Assembly: GCA_016716715.1 (NCBI GenBank)
Contig: JADJVE010000001.1
Coordinates: forward strand, 186,001 to 250,000
Origin: Acidobacteriota bacterium
GTDB taxonomy: Bacteria; Acidobacteriota; Thermoanaerobaculia; UBA5066
Length of the DNA stretch: 64,000 bases
Reading direction: 5' to 3'
A program made the position numbers and the translations under genes. Positions 51,887 to 59,245 of this stretch are shown piece by piece; the first letter of the stretch is position 1, and each line of letters opens with the position of its first letter. Under the pieces are notes generated by a model. It saw only the letters and a list, made by a program, of their open reading frames with translations, was not told the origin of the DNA and did not search any database.

Positions 51887-51893
51887 CGCCCGC

Positions 51894-53306
51894 ATGAACG
51901 ACAGCAAACTCACCAAGGAAGCCCTCTCGGCGTTCGCGGCCCAGAACCGCGATCGCTTCGAATCCCTCCTCAAGGACTTCGTCGAGCGACCGACGGTCTC
52001 CGTCGATCCCTCGAAGAAGCCCGCGATCGCCGACTGCGTGAAGCTCGCCTGCGACACGATCAAGGCGTTCGGCGGCGTCCCGTCCGTCCTCGAGACGAGC
52101 GGCCACCCGATCGTCCACGGCGTGTTCGGCGACGACCCGTCCCGCCCGACCGTCACCGTCTACAACCACCTCGACGTCCAGCCCGCCTCGAAGGAGACGG
52201 AGCCCTGGGAAACGGAGCCCTTCGTCTTCACGAAGAAGGGCGACCGCTACTTCGGCCGCGGGACGACGGACGACAAGGGCCCCGCGCTCTCGGCGCTCTT
52301 CGGCGCGAAGGCGGCGGCGGACGCGGGCGTGCCCGTGAACGTGCGCGTCCTGTGGGAGTTCGAGGAGGAGATCGGCTCCCCGAGCTTCGCGAAGGGGATC
52401 ACGGCGGCGAAGGAAAAGCTCGCGACGGACTCCGTGATCGTGTCGGACACGATCTGGATCGCCCGCGGCAAGCCGGCGGCGCCGGCGGGCCTCCGCGGCA
52501 TGCAGGGAATGCTCTTCACGCTCGAGACGGGCACGACGGACCAGCACTCGGGCGTCACGGGCGGCGCGGCGCGCAACCCGATTGCCGAGCTCATGCAGGT
52601 CGTCTCCGAGTGCTTCGACGCGAAGACCGGCAAGGTGAAGATCCCCGGCTTTTACAAGGACGTCGTTCCGCCGACGAAGGCCGAGCTCGAGGACTTCCGG
52701 AGGTCCGGCTTCACGGTGGCCGGCTTCAAGAAGGATCACCTCTTCAAGTCGATCCGCACGAACGACGCGCTGGACGTCATGAAGCGCATCTGGGCGATGC
52801 CGACGTTCGAGATCCACGGCCTCGTCGGCGGCTACACGGGGCCCGGCGTCAAGACGGTCATCGCGCCGCGCGCGGAGGTCAAGGTCTCGTGCCGGCTCGT
52901 CCCGAACCAGACGGGCGCGAAGATCGCGAAGCTCGTGACGGACTTCGTGAAGAAGAAGAACAAGGACGTGAAGGTCCATCTCGAGGGGCGCCTCGACCCG
53001 TACCAGGGCGTCACGACCGGTCCGCTCGCGGACGCGGTGCGCTCGAGCGTGAAGTTCGCGTTCGGCCGGGAGCCCGTCTTCGTCCGCGAGGGCGGCTCGA
53101 TCGGCGCCGTCCTCACGATGGAGCAGGTCCTCAAGGTCCCGATCGTCTTCCTCGGGCTCTCGCTGCCCGAGCACGGCTACCACTCCCCGAACGAGAACTA
53201 CGACTGGGAGCAGGCGTCCGGCGGCATGATCGCGTTCGCGAAGTACTTCCAGCAGGTCGCCGCGCTGGGCAAGGTCGGCGCGAAGGGCTACCGGCCGAAG
53301 AAGTAG
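51894..53306 (+). CDS. M20-family metallopeptidase (dipeptidase-like)
   Basis: A 470-residue cytosolic peptidase. The metal site can be followed: His in VYNHLDVQP, Asp in GRGTTDDKGP, the Glu pair in LWEFEEEIGS, Asp in VIVSDTIW and the final His in LPEHGYHSPNE. The dimerisation domain lies in the middle (TGTTDQHSGVTGG). It matches the M20 dipeptidase/carnosinase-like group that cleaves dipeptides. No signal peptide. It is transcribed from its own leaderless-type promoter and converges on a Ser/Thr kinase gene 10 bases away. Confidence 0.9.
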   Translation: MNDSKLTKEALSAFAAQNRDRFESLLKDFVERPTVSVDPSKKPAIADCVKLACDTIKAFGGVPSVLETSGHPIVHGVFGDDPSRPTVTVYNHLDVQPASKETEPWETEPFVFTKKGDRYFGRGTTDDKGPALSALFGAKAAADAGVPVNVRVLWEFEEEIGSPSFAKGITAAKEKLATDSVIVSDTIWIARGKPAAPAGLRGMQGMLFTLETGTTDQHSGVTGGAARNPIAELMQVVSECFDAKTGKVKIPGFYKDVVPPTKAELEDFRRSGFTVAGFKKDHLFKSIRTNDALDVMKRIWAMPTFEIHGLVGGYTGPGVKTVIAPRAEVKVSCRLVPNQTGAKIAKLVTDFVKKKNKDVKVHLEGRLDPYQGVTTGPLADAVRSSVKFAFGREPVFVREGGSIGAVLTMEQVLKVPIVFLGLSLPEHGYHSPNENYDWEQASGGMIAFAKYFQQVAALGKVGAKGYRPKK

Positions 53307-53316
53307 GACTGTCCCG

Positions 53317-56061
53317 CTAACGCCCGGGGGACGAGGGAGCGCCTGCCTCGTCCTTCGGGCGGAAGCTCCAGAACTCGCCGTTCGTCCCGAGCGCCATCGC
53401 GAGGACGGTTCCGCCGCGGCCCCACGAGGCCGTCAGGATCTCGCCGGATGTGCGCACGGGGATGAGCGTGAGCGCGCCGGTCGCGGGGTCGAGCACGGCA
53501 GGGACGGGCAGCCATGTCTCCGGCGACACGACCGAGACGAGGATCTTCCCGTCGGGCCCGACCGCGCCGCCCGAGAGCGGCGCGGTCGCGAGGCGGAGCG
53601 GCCCGGTCGTGAGGACCTGAGTCTCCGCGCGCGTCGCGATCGGAATGCGAACGAGCTGGACGCCCGACGCCGCGTTGCGCTGGACGAGAACGTCGTCCGC
53701 GCCCGGGTCGCCCGCGACGCCGTGGCCGGGAGAGAACGCCTTCGCGGCGCCGCTCGCGGCGTCCACGGACCAGATCGTCCCGCCGTCCGCGAAGAAAATC
53801 GTCCTGCCGTCGCGGGACGCCGCGAGGGACGACGGGATCGCGTTCTTGGGCAGCGCGTGCTTCTTGATCAGGCGCCCGTCGGCGCGCGCGACGATCGCGA
53901 GGAGCGGCGGCGAGCCGGACGGCCCGGTGAGGAACGCCACGGCGTCCCGCCCCGCGAGCGCCGCGGGGCCGAACGTGGGCTCCGAGAGCCCCGTGAAAGG
54001 CCGGAGGTCGCCGCCTTCGCCCGTCACGAGGATCTGGCGGCGCCCCGCGACGAGGCCGGGGACGAGGAGGCGCCCGTCCTCGAACTCGACGGGCGTCATG
54101 ACCAGGCTCGCGGGCGCGCTCGCGAGGCGCTCGGGCAGGCCGCCCGCCGCGGGCAGGCGCAGGATCTCGGCGGCGCCGTCGGAGAAGCCGACGTAGAGCG
54201 TCCCCGCGGGCCCCTCCGCGAGGTACCGCGGCCGGCTGGAGAAGGAGAGAAGCGTCTCGACGCCGGTCCCGTCGCGCGCGGCCGCGACGATGCGATGCAG
54301 ATCGCCCGCGGCGAGGCGCGCGAGGACGCGCGTCCCGTCGCGCGTCGGGAGGAACGGCGGGAGGAGCGGCAGCTCGGGCAGGAACGGGCTCGCCGCGCCG
54401 GTCTCGACGTCGATGACGTGGAGACGCCGCCCGCCCGCGTCCTTGGCGCCGGCGAGGCGCCCCCAGACGAGGACCGACTTGCCGTCCGGGAACGCGCGCG
54501 AGGCGAGGTCGCTCGAGTCGGCGAGGACGGGCGGCCCGACGTTCTTCTGCCTGCCGCTGTCGGGCCAGACCTGCACGAGCTGGAACCGCCGTTCGGCGTC
54601 CAGCTTCACGACGAGGAGGCTGCCGTCCGGGAGCGGGTCGGGGCTCTGCGCGCCCTCGACGACGAGACGCTCTTCGCCGCCGATCGCGGGGACGCTCGAC
54701 ACGCCGAGCGGCACGTCCGTCACGCGGTCGAAGAGGAGGCGCGTCCCGTCCGGCGACCACTCCACGCGATGGACCGCACCCGCGTCGCGCCGCTTCGTCA
54801 GGACCGTCCAGTCGCCCGATTCGGGCTCCATGGCCGCGACCTGCGCAAGGCCGCCGACCGGCGTCAGGAACGCGACGCGCCGGCCGTCGGGGCCGCTGTG
54901 CGGGGAGAGGACGCGCGTCGACCCGCCCATGACGAGCGAACCCGACCAGGCCGGAACGGGCGTGTCCGCGGACGTGCGTCTCAACCAGAAACCGAGCCCG
55001 CCGCCGACCGCGACGAGCGCGAGAGCGCCGAGCGTGAGGAGCGCGACGCGCCCGGCGCGGCGGCCGGCGGACTCGGGCGGCGCCGGCGCTGGAACCGGGA
55101 CGGGCCCGCCGAGCGTGACGGACGGCCCCGCGTCCGCGCGCGTGCGCGCCGTCGCGGCGGCCTCGAAGCGCGCGGTCTGGGCCGTCTGGAAGGACGTGTC
55201 CGTCGCGAGCATGTCGGCGTTGCGCTCGAGCTGCTTCCACTCGCGCGCGAGATCGCGCGTCGACGCGTAGCGTTCCTCGGGATCCTTCGCGAGGCAGCGC
55301 TCGATGACCCACCTGACCGGGGCCGCGAGGCGCGGCGCGGCGACGGCGAGCGGCTCGGGCTCGTCGCGAATGATCGCCGTGAGCGTCTCGACGGGCGTCG
55401 GGCGCTCGAAGGCGCGCCGGCCGGTCGCCATCTCGTAGAGGAGGAGCCCGACGGAGAACTGGTCGGAGCGGAAGTCCACGGTGCGGCCCGACGCCTGCTC
55501 GGGAGACATGTAGCCCGGCGTCCCGACGACGAGACCGGTGCTCGTGAGGGCCGGCGCGGCGTCGCCGCCGGCGACCGACGGTGAGAGCTTTGCAATCCCG
55601 AAGTCGAGGATCTTGAGAAACCCGTCCGCCGAGAGCATGAGGTTCTCGGGTTTGAGGTCCCGGTGGACGATCCCGGCGCCGTGCGCGCTCGCGAGGCCGT
55701 CCGTGAGCTGCGCGGCGACGTCGAGGAGCCGGCGCAGCGGCAGGGGACCGTCCTTCAGAATCTCGCGGAGCGTCCGGCCGGTGATGAACTCCATCGCGAG
55801 GAAGGGCGCGCCGTCGGTCTTCCCGATGTCGTAGATCGTGACGATGTTCGGGTGGTTGAGCGCGGAGGCGGCGCGGGCCTCGTGGGCGAAGCGGACGAGG
55901 CCCTCCTTGTCGTCGGCGAGGTGAGCCGGCAGGACCTTGAGGGCGACCTCGCGGCCGAGACGCGTGTCGCGACCGCGGTAGACGTCACCCATGCCCCCCG
56001 AGCCGAGGAGCGACACGACCTCGAACGGCCCGACCATGGTTCCGGCCTGGATGGTCAACAC
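53317..56061 (-). CDS. Ser/Thr protein kinase with C-terminal TolB/WD40-like propeller
   Basis: A 914-residue membrane kinase. The kinase domain (about 10-275) has LLGSGGMGDVYRGRD, VALKVLP, VHRDLKPENLML, KILDFGIAK and GYMSPEQASG. A transmembrane helix (VALLTLGALALVAVGGGLGFWL) is near 337-358. The extracytoplasmic part (about 370-910) has TolB/WD40-like repeats (SPHSGPDGRRVAFLTPVG, VEWSPDGTRLLFDRV) that may sense envelope ligands. This layout is common in Acidobacteriota. The start is GTG 56061 or, more compatible with the TATCCT hexamer upstream, TTG 56058; the difference is one residue. Confidence 0.9.
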   Translation of the reverse strand: MLTIQAGTMVGPFEVVSLLGSGGMGDVYRGRDTRLGREVALKVLPAHLADDKEGLVRFAHEARAASALNHPNIVTIYDIGKTDGAPFLAMEFITGRTLREILKDGPLPLRRLLDVAAQLTDGLASAHGAGIVHRDLKPENLMLSADGFLKILDFGIAKLSPSVAGGDAAPALTSTGLVVGTPGYMSPEQASGRTVDFRSDQFSVGLLLYEMATGRRAFERPTPVETLTAIIRDEPEPLAVAAPRLAAPVRWVIERCLAKDPEERYASTRDLAREWKQLERNADMLATDTSFQTAQTARFEAAATARTRADAGPSVTLGGPVPVPAPAPPESAGRRAGRVALLTLGALALVAVGGGLGFWLRRTSADTPVPAWSGSLVMGGSTRVLSPHSGPDGRRVAFLTPVGGLAQVAAMEPESGDWTVLTKRRDAGAVHRVEWSPDGTRLLFDRVTDVPLGVSSVPAIGGEERLVVEGAQSPDPLPDGSLLVVKLDAERRFQLVQVWPDSGRQKNVGPPVLADSSDLASRAFPDGKSVLVWGRLAGAKDAGGRRLHVIDVETGAASPFLPELPLLPPFLPTRDGTRVLARLAAGDLHRIVAAARDGTGVETLLSFSSRPRYLAEGPAGTLYVGFSDGAAEILRLPAAGGLPERLASAPASLVMTPVEFEDGRLLVPGLVAGRRQILVTGEGGDLRPFTGLSEPTFGPAALAGRDAVAFLTGPSGSPPLLAIVARADGRLIKKHALPKNAIPSSLAASRDGRTIFFADGGTIWSVDAASGAAKAFSPGHGVAGDPGADDVLVQRNAASGVQLVRIPIATRAETQVLTTGPLRLATAPLSGGAVGPDGKILVSVVSPETWLPVPAVLDPATGALTLIPVRTSGEILTASWGRGGTVLAMALGTNGEFWSFRPKDEAGAPSSPGR

Positions 56062-56065
56062 GGGA

Positions 56066-56071
56066 AGGATA
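56066..56071 (-). promoter_or_regulatory. -10-like element (TATCCT) just before the kinase start
   Basis: On the minus strand TATCCT ends 4 bases before GTG 56061 and 7 before TTG 56058. The 7-base spacing matches the leaderless pattern seen elsewhere in the window. Confidence 0.35.
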
Positions 56072-56073
56072 AG

Positions 56074-56745
56074 TCAGCGGGTGAGGTCGAGTGAGAGGGC
56101 GCCCGCGTAGAAGCTCAGCCCCGGGTTGTCGGGCCCGACGGTGCCGAGGTTCGAGATGTGCGTCCGGCGGACGCCGAGCGAAAGCGCGGCCCCCCCGCCG
56201 AGGCGGACGCGCACACGCCCCCCGAGGATGTCGATGAAGTTGAAGCGCGAACCCTCCGCGGGCACGGGGGAGAACGCCCAGAGGAGGCCCACCGAGGCTT
56301 CGAGGCGAAGGCCGACCGCGGCACGGGGAAACGCCTCCCACGCGAGGAACGGCGCGGCGGCCACCGCCGCGCGGCTCTCGCGCGGGTGGTCGGGCAGGTC
56401 GACGCGCGTGAGGTTCACGAGGAAGAGCGGCGTCAGCTCCACGCCCCAGACGAAGTTCGGGCCGAGCGGGAAGTCGCGCGCGACGGACAGCGACCCGAAC
56501 TCCGCGAACTCCTGCGAGGTCGGCGCGGACGCCTGGCCGTAGGAGGAGATCACGTGCCAGGGAAATGTCTGCCCGGAGGGAGATTGAAGATTTTCTTCGA
56601 GTGGTAAAGAGCCCGGCGCAGCCTGCGCGGCCGCAGCATTGGGCGCTGGCTGCGCCTGCGCGAGGGTGCATTCACCTTCTAAGAAAAACAGCAGTACGGC
56701 GAGAGAGAGGCTTGCTCGTCGCGTGCGGGCCTTTGTCCCCCTCAA
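56074..56745 (-). CDS. PagL/acyloxyacyl-hydrolase-like outer-membrane protein
   Basis: About 223 residues with an N-terminal signal-like segment (SLSLAVLLFFLEGECTLAQA). The C-terminal half is a beta-barrel pattern (FVWGVELTPLFLVNLTRVDL, AAVGLRLEASVGLLWAFSP) ending with RRTHISNLGTVGPDNPGLSF, which matches the H-x-S-N and N-x-G-L motifs of the PagL lipid A 3-O-deacylase family; the catalytic His and Ser are present. TTG at 56745 overlaps the amidohydrolase TGA (TTGA), so the two are coupled. The signal region contains one arm of the dispersed repeat (FFLEGE), and LPLEENLQ contains the other. Lipid A remodelling is inferred. Confidence 0.72.
   Translation of the reverse strand: MRGTKARTRRASLSLAVLLFFLEGECTLAQAQPAPNAAAAQAAPGSLPLEENLQSPSGQTFPWHVISSYGQASAPTSQEFAEFGSLSVARDFPLGPNFVWGVELTPLFLVNLTRVDLPDHPRESRAAVAAAPFLAWEAFPRAAVGLRLEASVGLLWAFSPVPAEGSRFNFIDILGGRVRVRLGGGAALSLGVRRTHISNLGTVGPDNPGLSFYAGALSLDLTR
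56586..56689. repeat. inverted AT-rich half-sites inside a coding region (copy b)
   Basis: Left arm 56586-56611 (contains GAAGATTTTCTTCGAGTGG) and right arm 56669-56689 (reverse complement contains TTTTCTTAGAAGGTGAA) form an imperfect inverted repeat around a GC-rich spacer of about 57 bases. The arms match those of copy c and lie in the PagL-like gene. Confidence 0.5.
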
Positions 56746-58070
56746 TCGGGTTTCTTGACGACCTTGCCGCGCGAGATCACCGCGACCGTCTTCTCCATTA
56801 CCTTGATGTCGGTCAGCGGATCGCCCTTCACCGCGACGAGGTCCGCGACGCAGCCGGCGGCGAGGCAGCCGAGCTTGCCGTCCTTGTGCGGCCCGAGGAG
56901 GTCGGCCGCGACCGTCGTCGCCGTGCGCAGCGCGTCCCACGGCGTCATGCCCCACGCGACCATGAAGGAGAACTCCCCGGCCTGGTTGCGCTTGTCCCAG
57001 TCGAAGCCCCCGGCGTCCGTGCCGAATGCGATCGGCGCGCCGGCCTTGTAGGCCCGCCTGAACGACTCCTCCGATGCGGCCCACAGCTGGTCCCAGATCG
57101 GGTTCGTCTTGCTGCGCGGGCCCTTCACGAAGTCCAGCGCCGTGATCGTCGGACAGTAGGCGACGTTCTTCGCGGCCATCGCCTTGACCGTCTCGTCGTC
57201 CAGCACGTCGCCGTGCTCGAGCGAGTCGACGCCCGCCTGGAGCGCGATCCGGTGGCCGGTCGGCGTCATCGAGTGCGCGGCGACCTTCTTCCTCAAGCGG
57301 TGCGTCTCGTCGACGATCGCGTTCATCTCGTCCTGCGTGAAGTTCGGAATCGAGGCCCAGCCGCCGTCCGGGGTGCGGTAGTACGACCCGTCCGCGTAGA
57401 CCTTGATCCAGTCCACGCCGTACTGCGCCTGGTACCGCACCGCCTTGCGGCACTCGTCCGCGCCGTCGCACTTGAGGACGCCGTCGGGCATCTTGCGTTC
57501 CCACGAGAAGCCGAGGAGCGGGTAGCGGCCCGTCGGCGTCATGGCAGGGCCGGCGGTGAAGACGCGGGGGCCGGGCACGATCCCGCGGTCGAAGGCCTTC
57601 TTCAGGTCGACGTCCGTGAAGCCCGCGCCCTCGGTCCCGAGATCGCGGAGAGTCGTGAAGCCGTGGTCGAGCGCGATGCGCGCGGCGGCGGCGGCGCGGA
57701 GCGCTCGGTACGGGGTCGATTCCTTGAGGACCTGCTCGTCGTACTCCTCCGGCAGCGCGTCGCCCTGCAGGAGGAGGTGCGTGTGCGCGTCGATGAGGCC
57801 CGGGAGGCACGTGTGGGAAGAGAGATCGAGAACGGATGAGGGGGATTCGGAAGAAGATTTCTTAGAAGGTGAAGAGGGCGGGGGCGCGTCGGCGGCGCTC
57901 GCGGCCTCGACCCTTGCCACCCTGCCACCTTCGAAGAAAATCTTCATATTCTTCTTCGATTCGCGGCTGCCCGGATCGAGGAGGGTTCCGCATTTCACCG
58001 TGAGCGGCTGCGCCGCGACGTCCAGCGTCAGGGCGGCGGTGAGCAGGACGAGCGCGAGGCGGATTCGCAT
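56742..58070 (-). CDS. secreted amidohydrolase (imidazolonepropionase/prolidase-like)
   Basis: A 442-residue metal-dependent hydrolase with signal peptide (RIRLALVLLTAALTLDVAAQ). The binuclear site is visible: LIDAHTHLLLQG, carbamylated-Lys candidate in VDWIKVYADG, VAAHSMT, SLEHGDV and the final Asp in IAFGTDAGGFDW. This resembles the group of exported Xaa-Pro dipeptidase-like amidohydrolases. The N-terminal beta-sandwich carries an unusual Ser/Lys insertion (SSPSKKSSSESPSS) just before VLDLSSHTCLPGLIDAH, coinciding with one arm of the dispersed repeat. The ATG at 58070 diverges from the DinB gene; no Shine-Dalgarno is clear. A PagL-like gene is translationally coupled downstream. Confidence 0.87.
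   Translation of the reverse strand: MRIRLALVLLTAALTLDVAAQPLTVKCGTLLDPGSRESKKNMKIFFEGGRVARVEAASAADAPPPSSPSKKSSSESPSSVLDLSSHTCLPGLIDAHTHLLLQGDALPEEYDEQVLKESTPYRALRAAAAARIALDHGFTTLRDLGTEGAGFTDVDLKKAFDRGIVPGPRVFTAGPAMTPTGRYPLLGFSWERKMPDGVLKCDGADECRKAVRYQAQYGVDWIKVYADGSYYRTPDGGWASIPNFTQDEMNAIVDETHRLRKKVAAHSMTPTGHRIALQAGVDSLEHGDVLDDETVKAMAAKNVAYCPTITALDFVKGPRSKTNPIWDQLWAASEESFRRAYKAGAPIAFGTDAGGFDWDKRNQAGEFSFMVAWGMTPWDALRTATTVAADLLGPHKDGKLGCLAAGCVADLVAVKGDPLTDIKVMEKTVAVISRGKVVKKPD
57853..57945. repeat. inverted AT-rich half-sites inside a coding region (copy c)
   Basis: Left arm 57853-57880 (contains TTTCTTAGAAGGTGAAGAGG) and right arm 57925-57945 (reverse complement contains GATTTTCTTCGAAGGTGG) are inverted copies separated by a GC-rich spacer of 44 bases. 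This is the best-matched pair. In the host amidohydrolase the left arm encodes a Ser/Lys-rich insertion. Confidence 0.6.
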
Positions 58071-58110
58071 TTGACGGAGGCCCCCTTCCCGATCAGGATG
58101 AGCGGGGATT

Positions 58111-58665
58111 ATGAGCCGCGCCGAGGAACTCCGTCAGGCCCGCGAGCGCATGGAAGCGGTGCGCGCCGGGATCTACGAGGCCGTCTCGGGAAAGTCCGCC
58201 GCGGAGCTTCTCTGCCCGCCGGCCGACGGCGGCTGGTCGGCGGCGGAAGTGCTGGACCACATCGGCACGGCCGAGCGCACGCTCGTCAAGGCGCTCACGA
58301 AGCACGAGAAGGGCGAGCCGACGCGCGTCCCGAAGTACGCATGGTGGTACCGCCTCCCGATGTCGCCCGTCTTCTGGAAGATCAGGTTCCGCGCGCCGAA
58401 GCTCGTGCGTCCGCGCCCCCGCTCCGAGGTGAATCCGGTGGAGGTCGTCGAAGGCCTCCGCCAGACGCGGACGGCCCTCCTGGCGATCGCCGACCGCATG
58501 GGCGAGGAGCGCTTCGCGAACATGGTCTTCCCGCACTTCCTCCTCGGGCGCTTCAGCGGAGTGGACTGGTTCGAGTTTCTCGCGGGGCACGAGGGCAAGC
58601 ACCTCGGCCAGATCCGCCGGGTCCTCGCGGGGCCTAAGGTCCTGCGTTGTTCCGGGCGATCCTGA
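58111..58665 (+). CDS. DinB-family protein
   Basis: A 184-residue four-helix-bundle protein. The metal ligands of the DinB/YfiT superfamily are visible: His in AAEVLDHIGTAE near 48 and the His pair in LAGHEGKHLGQIRRV near 150-154. The family includes thiol transferases (bacillithiol, mycothiol) and uncharacterised metalloproteins; no specific substrate can be assigned. It diverges from the amidohydrolase and its last 32 bases overlap the convergent PAP2 gene. Confidence 0.85.
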   Translation: MSRAEELRQARERMEAVRAGIYEAVSGKSAAELLCPPADGGWSAAEVLDHIGTAERTLVKALTKHEKGEPTRVPKYAWWYRLPMSPVFWKIRFRAPKLVRPRPRSEVNPVEVVEGLRQTRTALLAIADRMGEERFANMVFPHFLLGRFSGVDWFEFLAGHEGKHLGQIRRVLAGPKVLRCSGRS

Positions 58666-59245
58666 AGCTCGCCCAGGCGAAGAACGGGGCCGCGAGAACG
58701 TCGATCGTGTAGTGGACGTGCTGCGCGAGGACGCTGACTCCCACGGCGCCCGTGCACGCGAGGAAGAACACCCTCGACCGCCGGCCGGGCACCGCCAGGG
58801 CCAGCAGGAACAGCGTCGACGTGTGGCCCGAGAAGAAGAGGTCCTTCGTGAGGAGTTTCCCCGGCCCGAAGAGGCGCACGAGCGGGTCGTGGAGCGGGAT
58901 CATCCCGGGCGGTGCCTCCAGCGGCGTGACCCACATGGCGGCGATCCGGAAGATCACCATGAGGACGTAGGCCTGCAGGGCAACGAGAAGGGCGCGCGGG
59001 TCCGTCGCGAGGCGTGCGACGCCGAAGGCGAGGCCGAGGTAGATCAGCGAGAACGTCAGCCACGTCAGGTCCCGCGGCGCGAGGAGCGCGAGGACGGGGT
59101 CGGGCAGGACGGCGCCCGGCCGTGCCTCGACGAACGTGAGAAAGCGCGCCAGTGTCGCGAGCACGGCGACGAGCGCGGGAACGGTGAGGGCGAGACCCAG
59201 CCGGAAGCGCGGGTCCCGCCACGCGTCGGCCCAGGCCTGCTTCAT
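58634..59245 (-). CDS. PAP2-type phosphatase / sphingomyelin-synthase-like membrane protein
   Basis: A 203-residue protein with about six helices. It carries FFSGHTSTLFLLAL (His near 135) and HVHYTIDVLAAPFF (His-x-x-x-Asp near 175-180), the C2/C3 motifs of the PAP2_C group related to sphingomyelin synthases, which move or remove phosphate head groups of lipids. The ATG overlaps the stop of the upstream Ser/Thr kinase by four bases (ATGA), so the two are coupled. The substrate is unknown; undecaprenyl-PP or a phospholipid is plausible. Confidence 0.85.
   Translation of the reverse strand: MKQAWADAWRDPRFRLGLALTVPALVAVLATLARFLTFVEARPGAVLPDPVLALLAPRDLTWLTFSLIYLGLAFGVARLATDPRALLVALQAYVLMVIFRIAAMWVTPLEAPPGMIPLHDPLVRLFGPGKLLTKDLFFSGHTSTLFLLALAVPGRRSRVFFLACTGAVGVSVLAQHVHYTIDVLAAPFFAWASFRIARNNAGP

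Noticed and set aside
53780..53805. possible additional repeat arm (GATTTTCTTCGC) in the first Ser/Thr kinase
   Set aside because: It encodes a normal propeller strand (TIFFADGG), lacks the GAAGGTGAAGAG half and has no inverted partner nearby.
58634..58665. 32-base overlap of DinB and PAP2 genes as a sign of a wrong stop
   Set aside because: Both C-termini are close to family length and the overlap is convergent, which is common in dense genomes.
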